A DNA stretch of 64,000 bases from Valencia hispanica (Eukaryota > Chordata > Actinopteri > Cyprinodontiformes > Valenciidae), in the NCBI GenBank assembly GCA_963556495.2, contig OY747702.1, positions 26,279,403 to 26,343,402 of the forward strand, written 5' to 3'. Below the pieces are notes generated by a model. It saw nothing but the letters and a program-made list of their open reading frames with translations, was not told where the DNA came from and ran no database searches. Below, in pieces: positions 21,605 to 32,135 of this stretch (position 1 is the first letter of the stretch; every line of letters begins with the position of its first letter). The position numbers were made by a program, and so were the translations under genes.

Positions 21605-24257
21605 TTGCCAAGCCAGCGAATCTCTGTCAGATGGACAAGCCTGGAGGAATGTATCTACCTGCAGGATGTGATATACAGCAAGGCTCCAGGGCTCCTGGAG
21701 GAGACCATGCTGATTTATTGCTTGCCAGACTGATGAGCCTGTGAGCCACACAGTTATTGGCCACACTTGGCAGGAGGGAGAGGGATTACAGCTTTTAGCT
21801 GGGAGTCGCACCTTTGCCCAGTGAGACGTTTGGCAAAAGGCAGATTGGCCACATGTTCAGTTCCAGCCTCAAATTGGCAAATAGGTTTATGGAGCTGTCA
21901 GGTGCCAACACATACTCTAGATACCAGAGTGGTTTTACATCACATTGTAAAAAGGAATTTTGGATTGAATTAAACATCTGTCATCAAGTTTGTTCAAAAT
22001 TTAATTAAGCATGTCAGTTTGTAAATCTAACATTTGAAAATGTTTGAATTCTAAAAATAAAAATGTTACTTTAAGTGAGGAACATTTCTTACCTAAACAT
22101 TTCCTTTCAAATTTTAGAAAGATGTTGGTTCATTGCATAGTCAGCTCTTCCCTTCATCATGTGCCAGTTGTTTGGATTGGTTGCATTATGAATAAATATA
22201 TTATCTGAGATAAAATTAGGAGCTATCAGAAGGGTTGTGGTTGAGAAAGTTTCTGTGCTGAGGGAATAATACAATTAGTTTACAGCTTTAGCTAATCAAG
22301 TGACATTGCTAATGCTAAATTCAAGCCAAGTTGTGCTTCTTGACACCGAGGTAATAATTGCCAATGACCAACATATTGTAGCAATGTTTTGCTTACCAAC
22401 TTGTTAGAAAACAAACTGTATAAGACTTTAATTATTGTTTCATGTATTGATAAGAAAATAATTCTTATTTTTTTGCTGATGACATGGAAGAAAAACAGAT
22501 GAAATGGAAACAATCCTAATATAATTGTAATTTAACAAATTATATTTAATACATTTTAAAAAATTTACATTTTGCTGAAATATTTTTACCTTTTAGAACT
22601 ATACAATTTTAATCAAAAGGCATGACTGAAATCTAACACAATAAAATAAATATTATAAATTCAAACTGTTTGTTTTATCAGTGTATGCTGTTAAATTTAC
22701 ACAAATGTGTAAAAACAGACTAATTAGGCTACAAACTAAAATTACCCCCTCAAAAAATGCAATAAACAAGATCCAGCTACACGTTTAGTGCTCGATTTCA
22801 TTATGATCCTGCTCCATCAGCCTGTTTCTCATCATTGTTGTTCAGCCACATGTTAAAAATTCAACCAATCTAAAATAAATAAAAAGAAATGCAAATGCCA
22901 GTAGACCAGATGGACACTCAGCTCAGCTATTTTGGATCACTGTAGTAGCTGCCCTCTCAAATGCAAATTTTCTAATTCTGTTTCCTCTGTGTTCAACTTC
23001 AGCTTGAACACTCTACAAATGTGCAACTTAACATAAAAACCAAGCAGAATACAGCAAGCACAAATTCAGCACAAAATAGAAACATTTAAAATTTATCCAT
23101 AGATACAGATTTGACTTGGTTCTGGACTCTAGCTGCTGATAAGCATTCAGTTAAGCTGAATCACACTGGTTCATGAAGAGCTTTCCCCCTGTCTATAGTA
23201 TACATGCGTCATTGTCAGAGTTCTTTTAGATTGAAGCACTGTGTTCCTTTTTTTTTTTTTTTTTACAAAGGGAAAGCTTGTACAGTTTGTTCCCCCTGAT
23301 AAATTAAATCATCATTTGAAAATAGCTTTTTGTATTCAATTAGGTTATCTTTGTCTGATTTTAAAAGTTTTTTGTTTGATATTGTGAAACATGTAAGAGT
23401 GATAAAACAAAGGAAATCTGTAAGGGAACAAACCCTTTTTCACAGCATGGTTAAAGTACAGGAGAGCATGAAGGATGATTGCACACATTCTAGCATACAC
23501 TTAAACCTTGTATATTATTTAGTTTCTAATCCTGAACATAAAGGATTTTACACTAAATGTTATGCATTGTTGCAGTAAAAGTTGTAAATACACTTAGTAT
23601 GGACATGGATGTCATATTAATTCTGGGCTTTAATGATAATTTTGAACTCCTTTTCCTCAAGTGGAATTATTACGAATTATTACTAACGCATTTCAAAACC
23701 AAGACTGGGTGCATAGGATTGAACATAATGTTTTCTCCAATCCACTCACGGTCAAAATTATACATACAGACCTAAATAGAGGATGCACCAAACAAACGCT
23801 TGGTTAAATTGCTCTTAGAGAGTTACACTGTAAATTTATTTTTTTGCAATTAATAACCAGATAAATTCTGGCTGAATATCTGACCACTCTTTTTGGCAGA
23901 CTGAGTTATTTTAAACAGGATGGATTCCTGTGGAATAAAACTTGGCTGTCAAACATGGTCAAGAAAATTTCAATAGGAGTTATCCATTTCACATTTTGAG
24001 CTGTGCATGAGATTATTGTTCTGTGACCTAACAGTATCTAAATTTGAACCCACACTCAGAAGAATGGAAAGGGTGTTAAAAAAACAGTAACCACTTAGGT
24101 TCAAGCCTGCCATCAACTAGAAACCAAAACACCACAGTGAACTGTGGTGGAAAATTGTTATGCAATTAGGAATTTAGTGTATATTCTCTGTTTAGTGAAT
24201 GCATCTAGGGTAAGATGACAAGATTATTGCTCCAACTTAATGTTTACGATATATATG
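21605..24257. other. No recognised gene or repeat
   Basis: AT-rich DNA with a T run at 23248-23265. I checked for splice-flanked coding stretches, LINE tails and paired inverted ends and found none I can support. Confidence 0.4.
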
Positions 24258-24584
24258 TGTCAGGTCACCAGAGAGACAGACGCCGGGGCAGTAAGATCAC
24301 AGTCTGGCCTTCGGATGAGCTGCTTTATGCGTTGCTATGACTCGCATGAAGCAGTTACTCTGGAGGCGGGGCGTGAAGGTTGGAAAAGACATCTTCAGAG
24401 ATAAACAATGATTGCTGAATACTATTTAAGCGGTTAGTTAGAAAGGTTGGTTAGGGTGATGCACGAGTAACTCTGTCCCCTCCATGGTCTGGCCAGACAT
24501 GTTTGAATTAAATACTTAAACGCCTTCTGGGACTCAAGTCTTCTTTATTATGGAAACCCTGAGATACTTTTTTTTTCCATAACA
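24258..24584 (+). mobile_element. Possible solo LTR
   Basis: The 327-bp segment starts TGTCAGGTCACC and ends CCATAACA, the TG...CA form of an LTR. It has a TATTTAAG box-like word (24423) and an AATTAAA signal-like word (24507), followed by CTTCTGGGACTC and a T run. Its composition (GC-rich first half) differs from the AT-rich flank. No target duplication is visible (ATATG against GAACA), so the edges and the call are tentative. Confidence 0.35.
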
Positions 24585-26526
24585 GAACAGTGAAGTGAGG
24601 TTTGTTTTGGCATTGACTGAGAGGGTGCAGACAGAGAAAAAAAAAACCTTCACTTCCAAAATAAACATCTCAAACATTTGCATCTTCACTTAGAGACATT
24701 GAACAATTAAGCTGAGGCATTCAAGACAAAAGGTTACTTAACCACTAGACACTCAAAATTAACATGAATGCTTGTGTAAGCTTTTCACATGAAGTGTATT
24801 TTTTTAAACATAAACCTACCTTTTAGATGACAGTATATAGATCCTCCAAAATCTGATCTGTTTTGTTTCTAGAAGAATATTTTCAGCTTAAATAAGCCTG
24901 TCAGATGTTCTAGTAATGCTGAAAAAGTCAGATAGAAAAACAGTGTGAGAGACGTTTAGTCTGTGATTTTATCTGCAGGGGCAAAACGATATAAAAATAA
25001 TAATGCTGACTAAAGGAGATAGACTGCCGTAAAAGTGATTCTTCACACATTGGTAAGCTTTACGATCTCCATATCATCTACTATACAACACTATGGAGTA
25101 GAAAAAAGTACAAATATATAACATCTTCATAATACAGAAAGAATGAAATTATGAAAAATTCACATGTATTCTTTATATGTATGTGTTTGCTACTGACTTA
25201 TTGACTGGCTCTGTAGCATTGGTGGGGTCTTATTTCAAAAAGAAGAAAACAAAACACTGCAGATCAGCTGCTGTGATTGCAGTTGCGACAGGATGGAAGT
25301 GCTTTGGCCCAAAGTAGATGCAGTGTTGCAGCAAACTCGGAAAACTGATTACAGTTTACTCATTCAGATTAAAGCTCCGTACGCACACATCCCAACAGGA
25401 TTTTGTGTGAAAAAGTTCTTATTCTGGTTTTCGCCTTTCATTAGTCAGTGCATTATTCATCTTCTATATTTGCTGCATGGTGTATTGTCAGCATATTTGC
25501 TTGGAGCAATTCACTCTGAAATATGACTTGACATAGACAGGATTTACTGTATTTCTTGCAGGACTAATAGGGTATTACCAAAGGATTTGTATGACTCCAG
25601 ACACTTTAGCTTAGACTTTCTGAATGAGAAAGGACACTACTGAAAAAGACACTTCACCATCAGTTCTGTAATCAGAAGTAAACATGTCCTCAGGGTTTCA
25701 ACTACAATTTAACTATTTCAATCAAGAAACACTGCAAATGTTGGCTGTACTGCCACACAATGTTTCAGTTGATCATCTGTGATGAATCTGATTGAGTCTG
25801 TGAGAACTCTTAGTGACTTTTAATCATGACTGTAGTCTCCTAGCAGGTGGTCTAAGTGCCCTTCATTACATAATGATTCCTCTCCAGAGAATGGACTGCA
25901 CTGGCTGCTGAAGACATCGCCGCCCATTTTACCTGCAGACCATTAATTAACCAGAGGAGTGCTCCATCTCAGCAATGGCCATCATCTGAGATCAGATATA
26001 GCCTCTAAAATCCCAGGACAAGATCAATGGTCGTTGTGTTTTTTTCTAAATCAACATAAAGACATCCTGCCAAGCGGTGACAACCAGCTAATGTCAAGAG
26101 GGAGAACATATTAGTGGGAGATGACCCTACTTTCCACATGACTCTACCTCAGGATGAGTGCATGAATTTTTCAGGTCTATTTCATTTTCAACAGCTCCAT
26201 AGTCTGCTCACAACTGAAAAGTGGTGTTAAGATTTTTAAGCCTTTTACTCACCAGATGAATTCTGGAGTTTGAGATACATTTGACTTCAGACTGATTATT
26301 AAAACACACTGCCATTAAATATGTAGCGTATGATCACAGTCTCATCTCAACCGACTCAGATAAAGATGTTTGACCACAAGTATCACAGTACAGCTTCTTG
26401 GTTCTGCATCAAAAAGAATGATGGCACACATGTAAACACGACATGCTTGTTCAGTATTTCTTCAGTACCTTTTATTGCAACATTTCTACTTAAATTTGGC
26501 CTGTATGTATATTTTTCTATTTAATG
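24585..26526. other. No recognised gene or repeat
   Basis: AT-rich DNA without supportable coding, RNA or transposon features. Confidence 0.4.
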
Positions 26527-27031
26527 TTCATCAGAGCCTTGAAAGAGTTCATACCCCTTTGACCGTTTTGCATTTTTCCATGTTACAACCATGAACTTTT
26601 TGTATTTTAAAAGCTGAAAAGTGTGGCATGCATTTATATTCAGCTCCTCAAGTTTGAAGAACCTCTTTCTGCTGAAATTACAGCTGGAGGTTTTTTGAAG
26701 TATGTCACTATCCGCTTTACACATCTCTCATATAGCTTGATTACAGGTCAAATGAATAATTTTTCAACTCTTCACATAGATTCTCAAATAGTTATGGTTG
26801 GGCCATTCTAACACATTCTACCTTCCATTGCAAACTCAGCAAAAACAGAAACGTCCTCTGACTTTCAACTGTTTTTACTTTCAGTAAACTTAATGTGTGT
26901 AAATATTTGTATGAACACTAAAAGAGTCAACACCATAAGACATAAACTACAAATGTTTCACAGACATGTGACTAACAGAAATAGAATAATGTGTCCTTAA
27001 ATGAAGGGAGGCTCAAAATCAAAAGTACCAG

Positions 27032-28071
27032 TCAGTATCTGGTGTGGCCACCAGCTGCTTGAAGTACTGCAGTGCATCTCCTCCTCATGGACTGGACCAT
27101 ATTTGTCAGTTCTTGCTGTGTGATGTTACCCCACTCTTCCACCAAGGCACTTGCAAGTTCCTGGACATTTCTGGGGGGAATGGCCATAGCCCTCACCCTG
27201 CGATCCAACAGGTCCCAGACGTGCTCAATGGGATTGAGATCCGGGCTGTTCGCTGGCCATGGCAGAACACTGACATTGCTGTCATGCAGAAACTCACGCA
27301 CAGAACGAGCAGTATGGCTGGTGGCATTGTCCTGCTGGAGGATCATGTCTGGATGAGCATGCATAAAGGGTACCACATGAGGGAGGAGGATGTCTTCCCT
27401 GTACCGCAAGGCATTGAGATTGCCTGCATTGACAACAAGCTCAGTCCGATGGTGATGTGATATACCGCCCCAGACCATGACGGACCCCCACCTCCAAATC
27501 GATTCCGCTCCAGGGTACAGGCCTCGGTGTGACGCTCATTCCTTCGACGGTAAACACGAATCTGTCCATCACCCCTGGTGAGACAAAACCGTGACTCATC
27601 AGTGAAGAGCACTTTTTGCCACTCCTGTCTGGTCCAGCGAAGGTTGGTTTGTGCCCATAGGCGGCGTTGTTGCTGGTGATGTCTGGTAAGGACCTGCCTT
27701 ACAATAGGCCTACAAGCCCTCAGTCCAGCCTCTCTCAGCCTATTGCGGACAGTCTGAGCACTGATGGAGGGATTGTGTGTTCCTGGTGTGACTCGGGCAG
27801 TTGTTGTGGCCATCCTGTACCTGTCACGCAGGTGTGATATTTGGATGTACCGATCCTGTGCAGGTGTTGTTACAGGTGATCTTCCACTGCGAGGATGATC
27901 AGCTGTCATTCCTGAATCCCTGTAGCGCTGTCTTAGGCGTCTCACAGTGCGGACATGGCAATTTATTGCCCTAGCCACATCAGCAGTCCCCATGCCTCCC
28001 TGCAGCATGCCTAATGCACGTTCACGCAAATGAGCAGGGACCCTGGGCATCTTTCTTTGGGTGTTTTTCAC
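27032..28071 (-). pseudogene. Tc1 transposase with a single frameshift
   Basis: A Tc1-group DDE transposase, near intact. It starts at 28071 (MKNTQRKMPRVP) or at the internal ATG at 28050 (MPRVPAHLRERALGML). Paired helix-turn-helix domains run over about residues 10-120 (MGTADVARAINCHVRTVRRL; SISAQTVRNRLREAGL). The catalytic domain has FTDESRF (first Asp), LQQDNATSHTARSV (second Asp) and SPDLNPIEHVWDLL (Glu), a DD34E arrangement. The one lesion seen is two extra bases in the G run near 27485: RFGGGG leaves frame and SVMVWGGISHHH continues in another. This makes it clearly younger than the Tc1 it sits in. Confidence 0.88.
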
Positions 28072-28330
28072 AGTCGGTAGAAAAGTCTCTTTAGTGTCCT
28101 GCGTTTTCAGAACTGTGACCTAAAAAGCCTACTTTCTGTAAGCTGTTAAGGTCTTAACAACCATTCCACAGGTGCATGTTAATTAATTGATTATGGTTAA
28201 TTGAACATGCATGGAAAACATTGTTTAAACCCTTTACAATGAAGATCTGTAAAGTTATTTGGATTTTTACAACATTATTGTTGAAATACACAGTCCTGGA
28301 AAAGGGACGTTACTTTTTTTGCTGAGTTTA
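28042..28330 (-). repeat. 289-bp direct repeat, inner copy (Tc1 transposase-side end)
   Basis: It begins CCTGGGCATCTTTC, the complement of the transposase start codons, and ends at the terminal GCTGAGTTTA. The copy at 30508-30796 has the same length and, by eye, about nine substitutions and no net indel, so roughly 97% identity. Confidence 0.9.
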
Positions 28331-29681
28331 CTATTGGTTTACTATCGGCCTCTGGTTGCCATAGCAACAATAAACATTAAGGAGAGACAGGTGAATAGGG
28401 AAAAAACAGTTAGCTTCAAGATACCTTCATGAAACTTGACAAACTTAATCCTAGTATTAAAACAAATATATATTGATATATATATTTTGTTTAGATATGC
28501 AAATTAGGTGTAATCTGGTTTAAAGTGTGCTAATTTGCATATATTTGTAAACGTATCATCTCAAAATTGGTGAGAGACGGATTGAATTTTTCTTAAATTT
28601 TCTAATGATATATGTTATCAAAAACTTTTTACAGAGGGAAATATGTTTATTTTATTTCATTACTTCATTAATCAAAAAACAGTGTCAGTAGCTCCAAAAA
28701 ACTCATTTTCGCCCTGTTTTTTTTAACACAAAATAGCACATATATATTTTTTTAGAATGATGTATTGACAAATCGCTCTGTAATTTTCTTTCAGCTCATA
28801 GCATAGAACAATGTTGGAAAGTTTGGTGTATATAGGTATAACTGATTTTAAGATTATTCGTTTTGAATGTTGGAAAAAACTAATTTTGAGAAAAACGCAA
28901 TTAAAGATTTGCATTAGATAATTCAATGCAATGTGAAGTACAAATGACCCTCGAATCCCTTGTTTCGTGTTTGTGATTGGTCATTAATTTAAACAGGCAT
29001 ACCATTTTTTGACATTTTTCTTTTTACTTTTTCTTTTTTGGGGGCTTTTTGTTTAGACTGCTTCGCGTTAACAGGCAACCGGAAACAGTGAGACGGAAAA
29101 TAGAATGCCAAATCTGCTGTCGCACCCGCACTAAAATGATAAAAATAGTCGATTTTAGAGGTGTTTCAGAGTTGTAGTTTGTTTTATACTGAAAGCCAAC
29201 ATGTTAAGAATGTTAAATATCCACAAATCTCAAAATTGACCAGGTCACGAAAAATCCATGTTTTTGCCTGTAGTGTCCTGCCTTAACATGAACTAATGTG
29301 TCAAGCCACATGTGGTTTATTTGTTAACTGCTATCAAGGAATATGACTCTCATTTGTACTGTAGTATGCATGAGAGGAGATGCTGCGAGATTTGTGGACT
29401 TTTATGTAGTGTCGGCTGATAACGTAGTGGGCTGGTCTGAACAGAAAATGCCAGGGCTGCATTTTTGTCCCAGTCCACCCCTGCTCACTTCACTGGTATG
29501 TAGCCTATATCTGTTTTGTTACTCATGTAAAAATATTCTGCATTGATGTTTGCACTTACTTTCAAGGGGTATGAATAGTTTTGTGCTGGGTCTCTTTACA
29601 ATTATGTAGCATATTTCCTGTCGACTATTCTGAAATCTAACTGGCTTTGGATTATTTGTTTCTGTATTTTTGCAATTTCAG
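28331..29681. other. Unrecognised DNA inside the composite Tc1
   Basis: About 1.35 kb of AT-rich DNA upstream of the CARD exon. It contains GTTGCCATAGCAAC and long AT tracts but no recognised repeat. Its orientation relative to the exons would make it intron or promoter DNA of the source gene, which is inference. No first exon with an ATG ending one base into a codon was identified with confidence. Confidence 0.4.
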
Positions 29682-29966
29682 ATAAGCAACTTCAGAGAGT
29701 GCGCCTATGTTTTGTGGACAAGGTGTCCAAATAAGTAATTAAGCAACTCCTGGATCTCCTTTTGCATGATGGTGTGTTAAATGATGGGGAGAAAGAGGGA
29801 GTCCTAGAAGAGAATGATAGCAGAGCAGACAAGGCACCATGTCTCCTCGACAAGGTGAAGAAAAAAGGAAATTTAGCCAGCAGCAAGATGATTGCTCACC
29901 TGAAAAGTGTAGACGCAGCACTGTACAGTGAGTTGGGTCTGTCCAATGACGAGCCAGCTCAGCCAG
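29682..29966 (+). pseudogene. Caspase-1-like CARD exon, one stop codon
   Basis: The acceptor TTTTTGCAATTTCAG precedes an exon whose frame reads KQLQRVRLCFVDKVSK, then a stop (TAA at 29732), then VIKQLLDLLLHDGVLNDGEK and on through SRADKAPCLLDKVKKKG and MIAHLKSVDAALYSELGLS. It ends CCA-G before the donor GTAAGA (29967). This is a whole CARD: six-helix pattern, basic first helix, VLNDGE and RADKA...LID/LLD..KKKG words typical of fish caspase-1-like and related inflammasome CARDs. CARDs recruit partners such as ASC through homotypic contact. The stop could come from one GAA-to-TAA change. ASC-type or NLR CARDs are alternatives. It lies inside a Tc1 block, so it is probably a displaced gene fragment. 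Confidence 0.72.
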
Positions 29967-30411
29967 GTAAGAGGCACTTTCAACAAAGGTTAAAAATAAT
30001 TGCAGTTTGTTTTTTGTTTTTTATTTCTTTGGGCATAAATATTATGTTACACCAATACTAATTTTTGTAACCCATGACCCATACACCTGGAACTCTGACT
30101 AACAATGTCTGAAACGATCATAGTTTATCTTGCCAACACACACAATGAGCAGGATGATTGGGTTGGGACGCATGCTAGGACAAAGCGTTTCTACCATCGG
30201 AAATATAAGCATGTGGAGTTTGCTTAACAGTACTAGGACTTTAACTAGGCCTGTGTGCTTGATCAGATTACACTATATTTCAACAGCCACTTCATGTGGC
30301 TGTCCAAAATAAAATGTAGGCTCAAAATGTAGAATTGAACCTTATGCCCATTGTTAAGTAGGCCTAAAGTGGAGGATCTGTGAGACTGTGGGCCTGCTTT
30401 TCTTTCCAAAG

Positions 30412-30476
30412 GTCCTGGGAGTCTTGTTAGAACACAACATAATCCAACAGCAAGTGTTTCACCAGTAGTTTTACCA
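30412..30476 (+). pseudogene. Putative second exon (linker) of the CARD gene fragment
   Basis: A pyrimidine-rich acceptor, TGCTTTTCTTTCCAAAG, precedes 65 nt ending before GTATGT. Spliced to the CARD exon, the leftover G plus GT makes Gly. The frame then continues PGSLVRTQHNPTASVSPVVLP without a stop and leaves in phase 0. A Ser/Pro/Thr-rich linker between CARD and protease domain fits a caspase gene. Only 31 nt later the second Tc1 copy cuts in, so no p20 protease exon follows. The evidence is splice sites plus phase; the sequence itself is not diagnostic. Confidence 0.42.
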
Positions 30477-30507
30477 GTATGTATTTAAATTAATGGCCAG
30501 ATATAAT

Positions 30508-30796
30508 CCTGGGCATCTTTCTTTGGGTGTTTTTCACAGTCGGTAGAAAAGTCTCTTTAGTGTCCTGCTTTTTTAGAACTGTGACCTTAAATGCCTACTT
30601 TCTGTAAGCTGTTAAGGTCTTAACGACCATTCCACAGGTGCATGTTAATTAATTGATTATGGTTAATTGAACATGCATGGAAAACATTGTTTAAACCCTT
30701 TACAATGAAGATCTGTAAAGTTATTTGTATTTTTACAACATTATTGTTCAAATACACAGTCCTGAAAAAGGGACGTTTCTTTTTTTGCTGAGTTTA
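30508..30796 (-). repeat. 289-bp direct repeat, outer copy (solo Tc1 end)
   Basis: It starts CCTGGGCATCTTTC straight after unrelated TATAAT and ends at GCTGAGTTTA, after which the old Tc1 resumes. It is the same length as the copy at 28042-28330 and nearly identical. It includes the transposase start codon region but no further coding sequence. Confidence 0.9.
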
Positions 30797-31309
30797 GCTC
30801 TAGCTGTACGATAAGGTTTGAAGTGCAGCTTGAAAGTGAACCTCCAGTCTCAAGTCATCTGAAGCCTCCAACAGGTTTTCTTCCCAGTTAACCTTGTATT
30901 CAGCTCCATCCATCTTCCCATCAATGCTATCCGCCAGAAGTTTGGACTAGAGTCAGACTCGAGTCATTCATTTTATGATTTTAGACTTAACCGGAAAAAA
31001 ATGTTTAAAGACTTTGACTTGACTTGGACTTTTACACCAATGACTTGGGACTTGACTTAGACTTGAACCTGTTTATTTTAAAAGACTTGATATTTAACTC
31101 AATATCCAAAGTTTAAAACATAATTTTTTTTTTGCAAAACTGCACGTTTTTACGTCATTTCCCTCATCCTGTCTTAACAAACAGAGATTGTCTTTTTGTA
31201 TGTATGTGTGCGAGAGCTACAGAACAGCCAATCAACTTACCAGATAAAAAAAGACAGCCTAACCCTCTGTCTCTCTATACAGTGCTGCAGCCAATAACCG
31301 TTATGCTAC

Positions 31310-31425
31310 CAATATTAATTTTGTTCAGGTACATAAACTACGAAGTAGTTCAAAAAGAAAACACAGACAGAGATCGAACAACATCCAATGTCTTTCAACA
31401 TTTAAAGTTCCATAAAGGAAGGTAG
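31310..31425 (+). pseudogene. hAT transposase BED-finger remnant
   Basis: After a possible acceptor (TTTTGTTCAG), the frame reads VVQKENTDRDRTTSNVFQHL then KFHKG and stops at 31423. The T-T-S/N-x-x-x-H-L-x-x-x-H pattern is the second half of the BED zinc finger at the N-terminus of hAT transposases. The cysteine half is not seen, and no dimerisation domain follows. The match is short, so confidence is moderate and rests partly on the hAT-type ends around it. Confidence 0.4.
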
Positions 31426-31616
31426 GTAGTATATTTCTTGCAATTATGGCATAGCTGACATTCGCCAACTTCGTTTTATTAGCAAACGAACTTTGCTAAC
31501 GAAACGAACTTCTTCGGGCTACATTGATATTTCTGTTTCGCTTTAAAATGTATGCAATATTTGTCATGGTATTTTAAATCCGCTTTTCCAAGCACATCCA
31601 AGAATAACGGGCAGCT

Positions 31617-32110
31617 GGGTTCAAAACAGGATCAGCTCAACGTGAATGAAAAAAACTGATTTGTAAACTTAAAAAAACACTTCTCGGGCTCAGAGGTTAG
31701 GTTGATACCATTTCTGCCGGAAATGAAGCAACCCCAGATAGGGCTTCTGAAATGATAACATAACTTGTGACTTCATGAACAATACCTGATCACAAAACTA
31801 ATTCCAATGCAGATGAACGATAATCTGCCACTCCAGCATTAGTTTAGCCACATCAGCCATGTAAAATCAGGTTAAACTCCAAAACGAAAAAGCTGAATTG
31901 AAAGTGTAAGCTGAGGACTGAAAGCAGAGGGGAGGAGAAACTTTTGGAATTTTTTTCTCTGGTTACGGTTTTAGGTTTACAGTTTTTTTATTTATTCAAG
32001 TTTACAATATACTTTTGAATTTAAACTTTCTTTTCAAATTTACAATGTCTATTTTTTGACTTTACAATCTTTTTTTTTTATTCATGTTGAGCTGATCCTG
32101 TTTTGACCCC
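31617..32110. mobile_element. Palindrome-ended MITE
   Basis: Arms of about 39 bp: GTTCAAAACAGGATCAGCTC at the left and GAGCTGATCCTGTTTTGACC at the right, continuing into CAACGTGAATGAAAAAAA and its near complement. The interior is T-rich and non-coding with several GTTTACA(A/G)T words (31973-32067). No clear target duplication. Confidence 0.6.
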
Positions 32111-32135
32111 ATACAGCTAATTAGCTCGGGATTGT
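32099..32135. repeat. 37-bp direct repeat, copy 1
   Basis: TGTTTTGACCCCATACAGCT and the next 17 bases recur at 33752-33788 with one mismatch. It starts inside the right arm of the palindrome-ended MITE and runs into its flank. Confidence 0.85.

Larger units (their letters stand above)
26831..30796 (-). mobile_element. Composite Tc1 block carrying a caspase-like gene fragment
   Basis: The left inverted repeat is AAACTCAGCAAAAACAGAAA (from 26832). The outer right inverted repeat is GCTGAGTTTA ending at 30796. Between them lie a Tc1 body (to 28330, ending in its own GCTGAGTTTA), 2,177 bp of unrelated DNA, and a second copy (289 bp) of the same Tc1 end. The old Tc1 resumes exactly at 26830 and 30797 with TA (mutated to CA on the left) as target. 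The whole 3.97-kb block therefore behaves as one insertion bounded by the outer repeats. How the inner DNA was taken up is inference: macrotransposon, or faulty gap repair. Confidence 0.7.

Noticed and set aside
27044..27460. Plus-strand open frame of 138 codons
   Set aside because: It is the complementary shadow of the Tc1 transposase on the minus strand.
29682..30476. An intact, functional caspase gene
   Set aside because: There is an in-frame stop in the CARD, no first exon was identified, and no protease exons occur before the Tc1 copy truncates the fragment.
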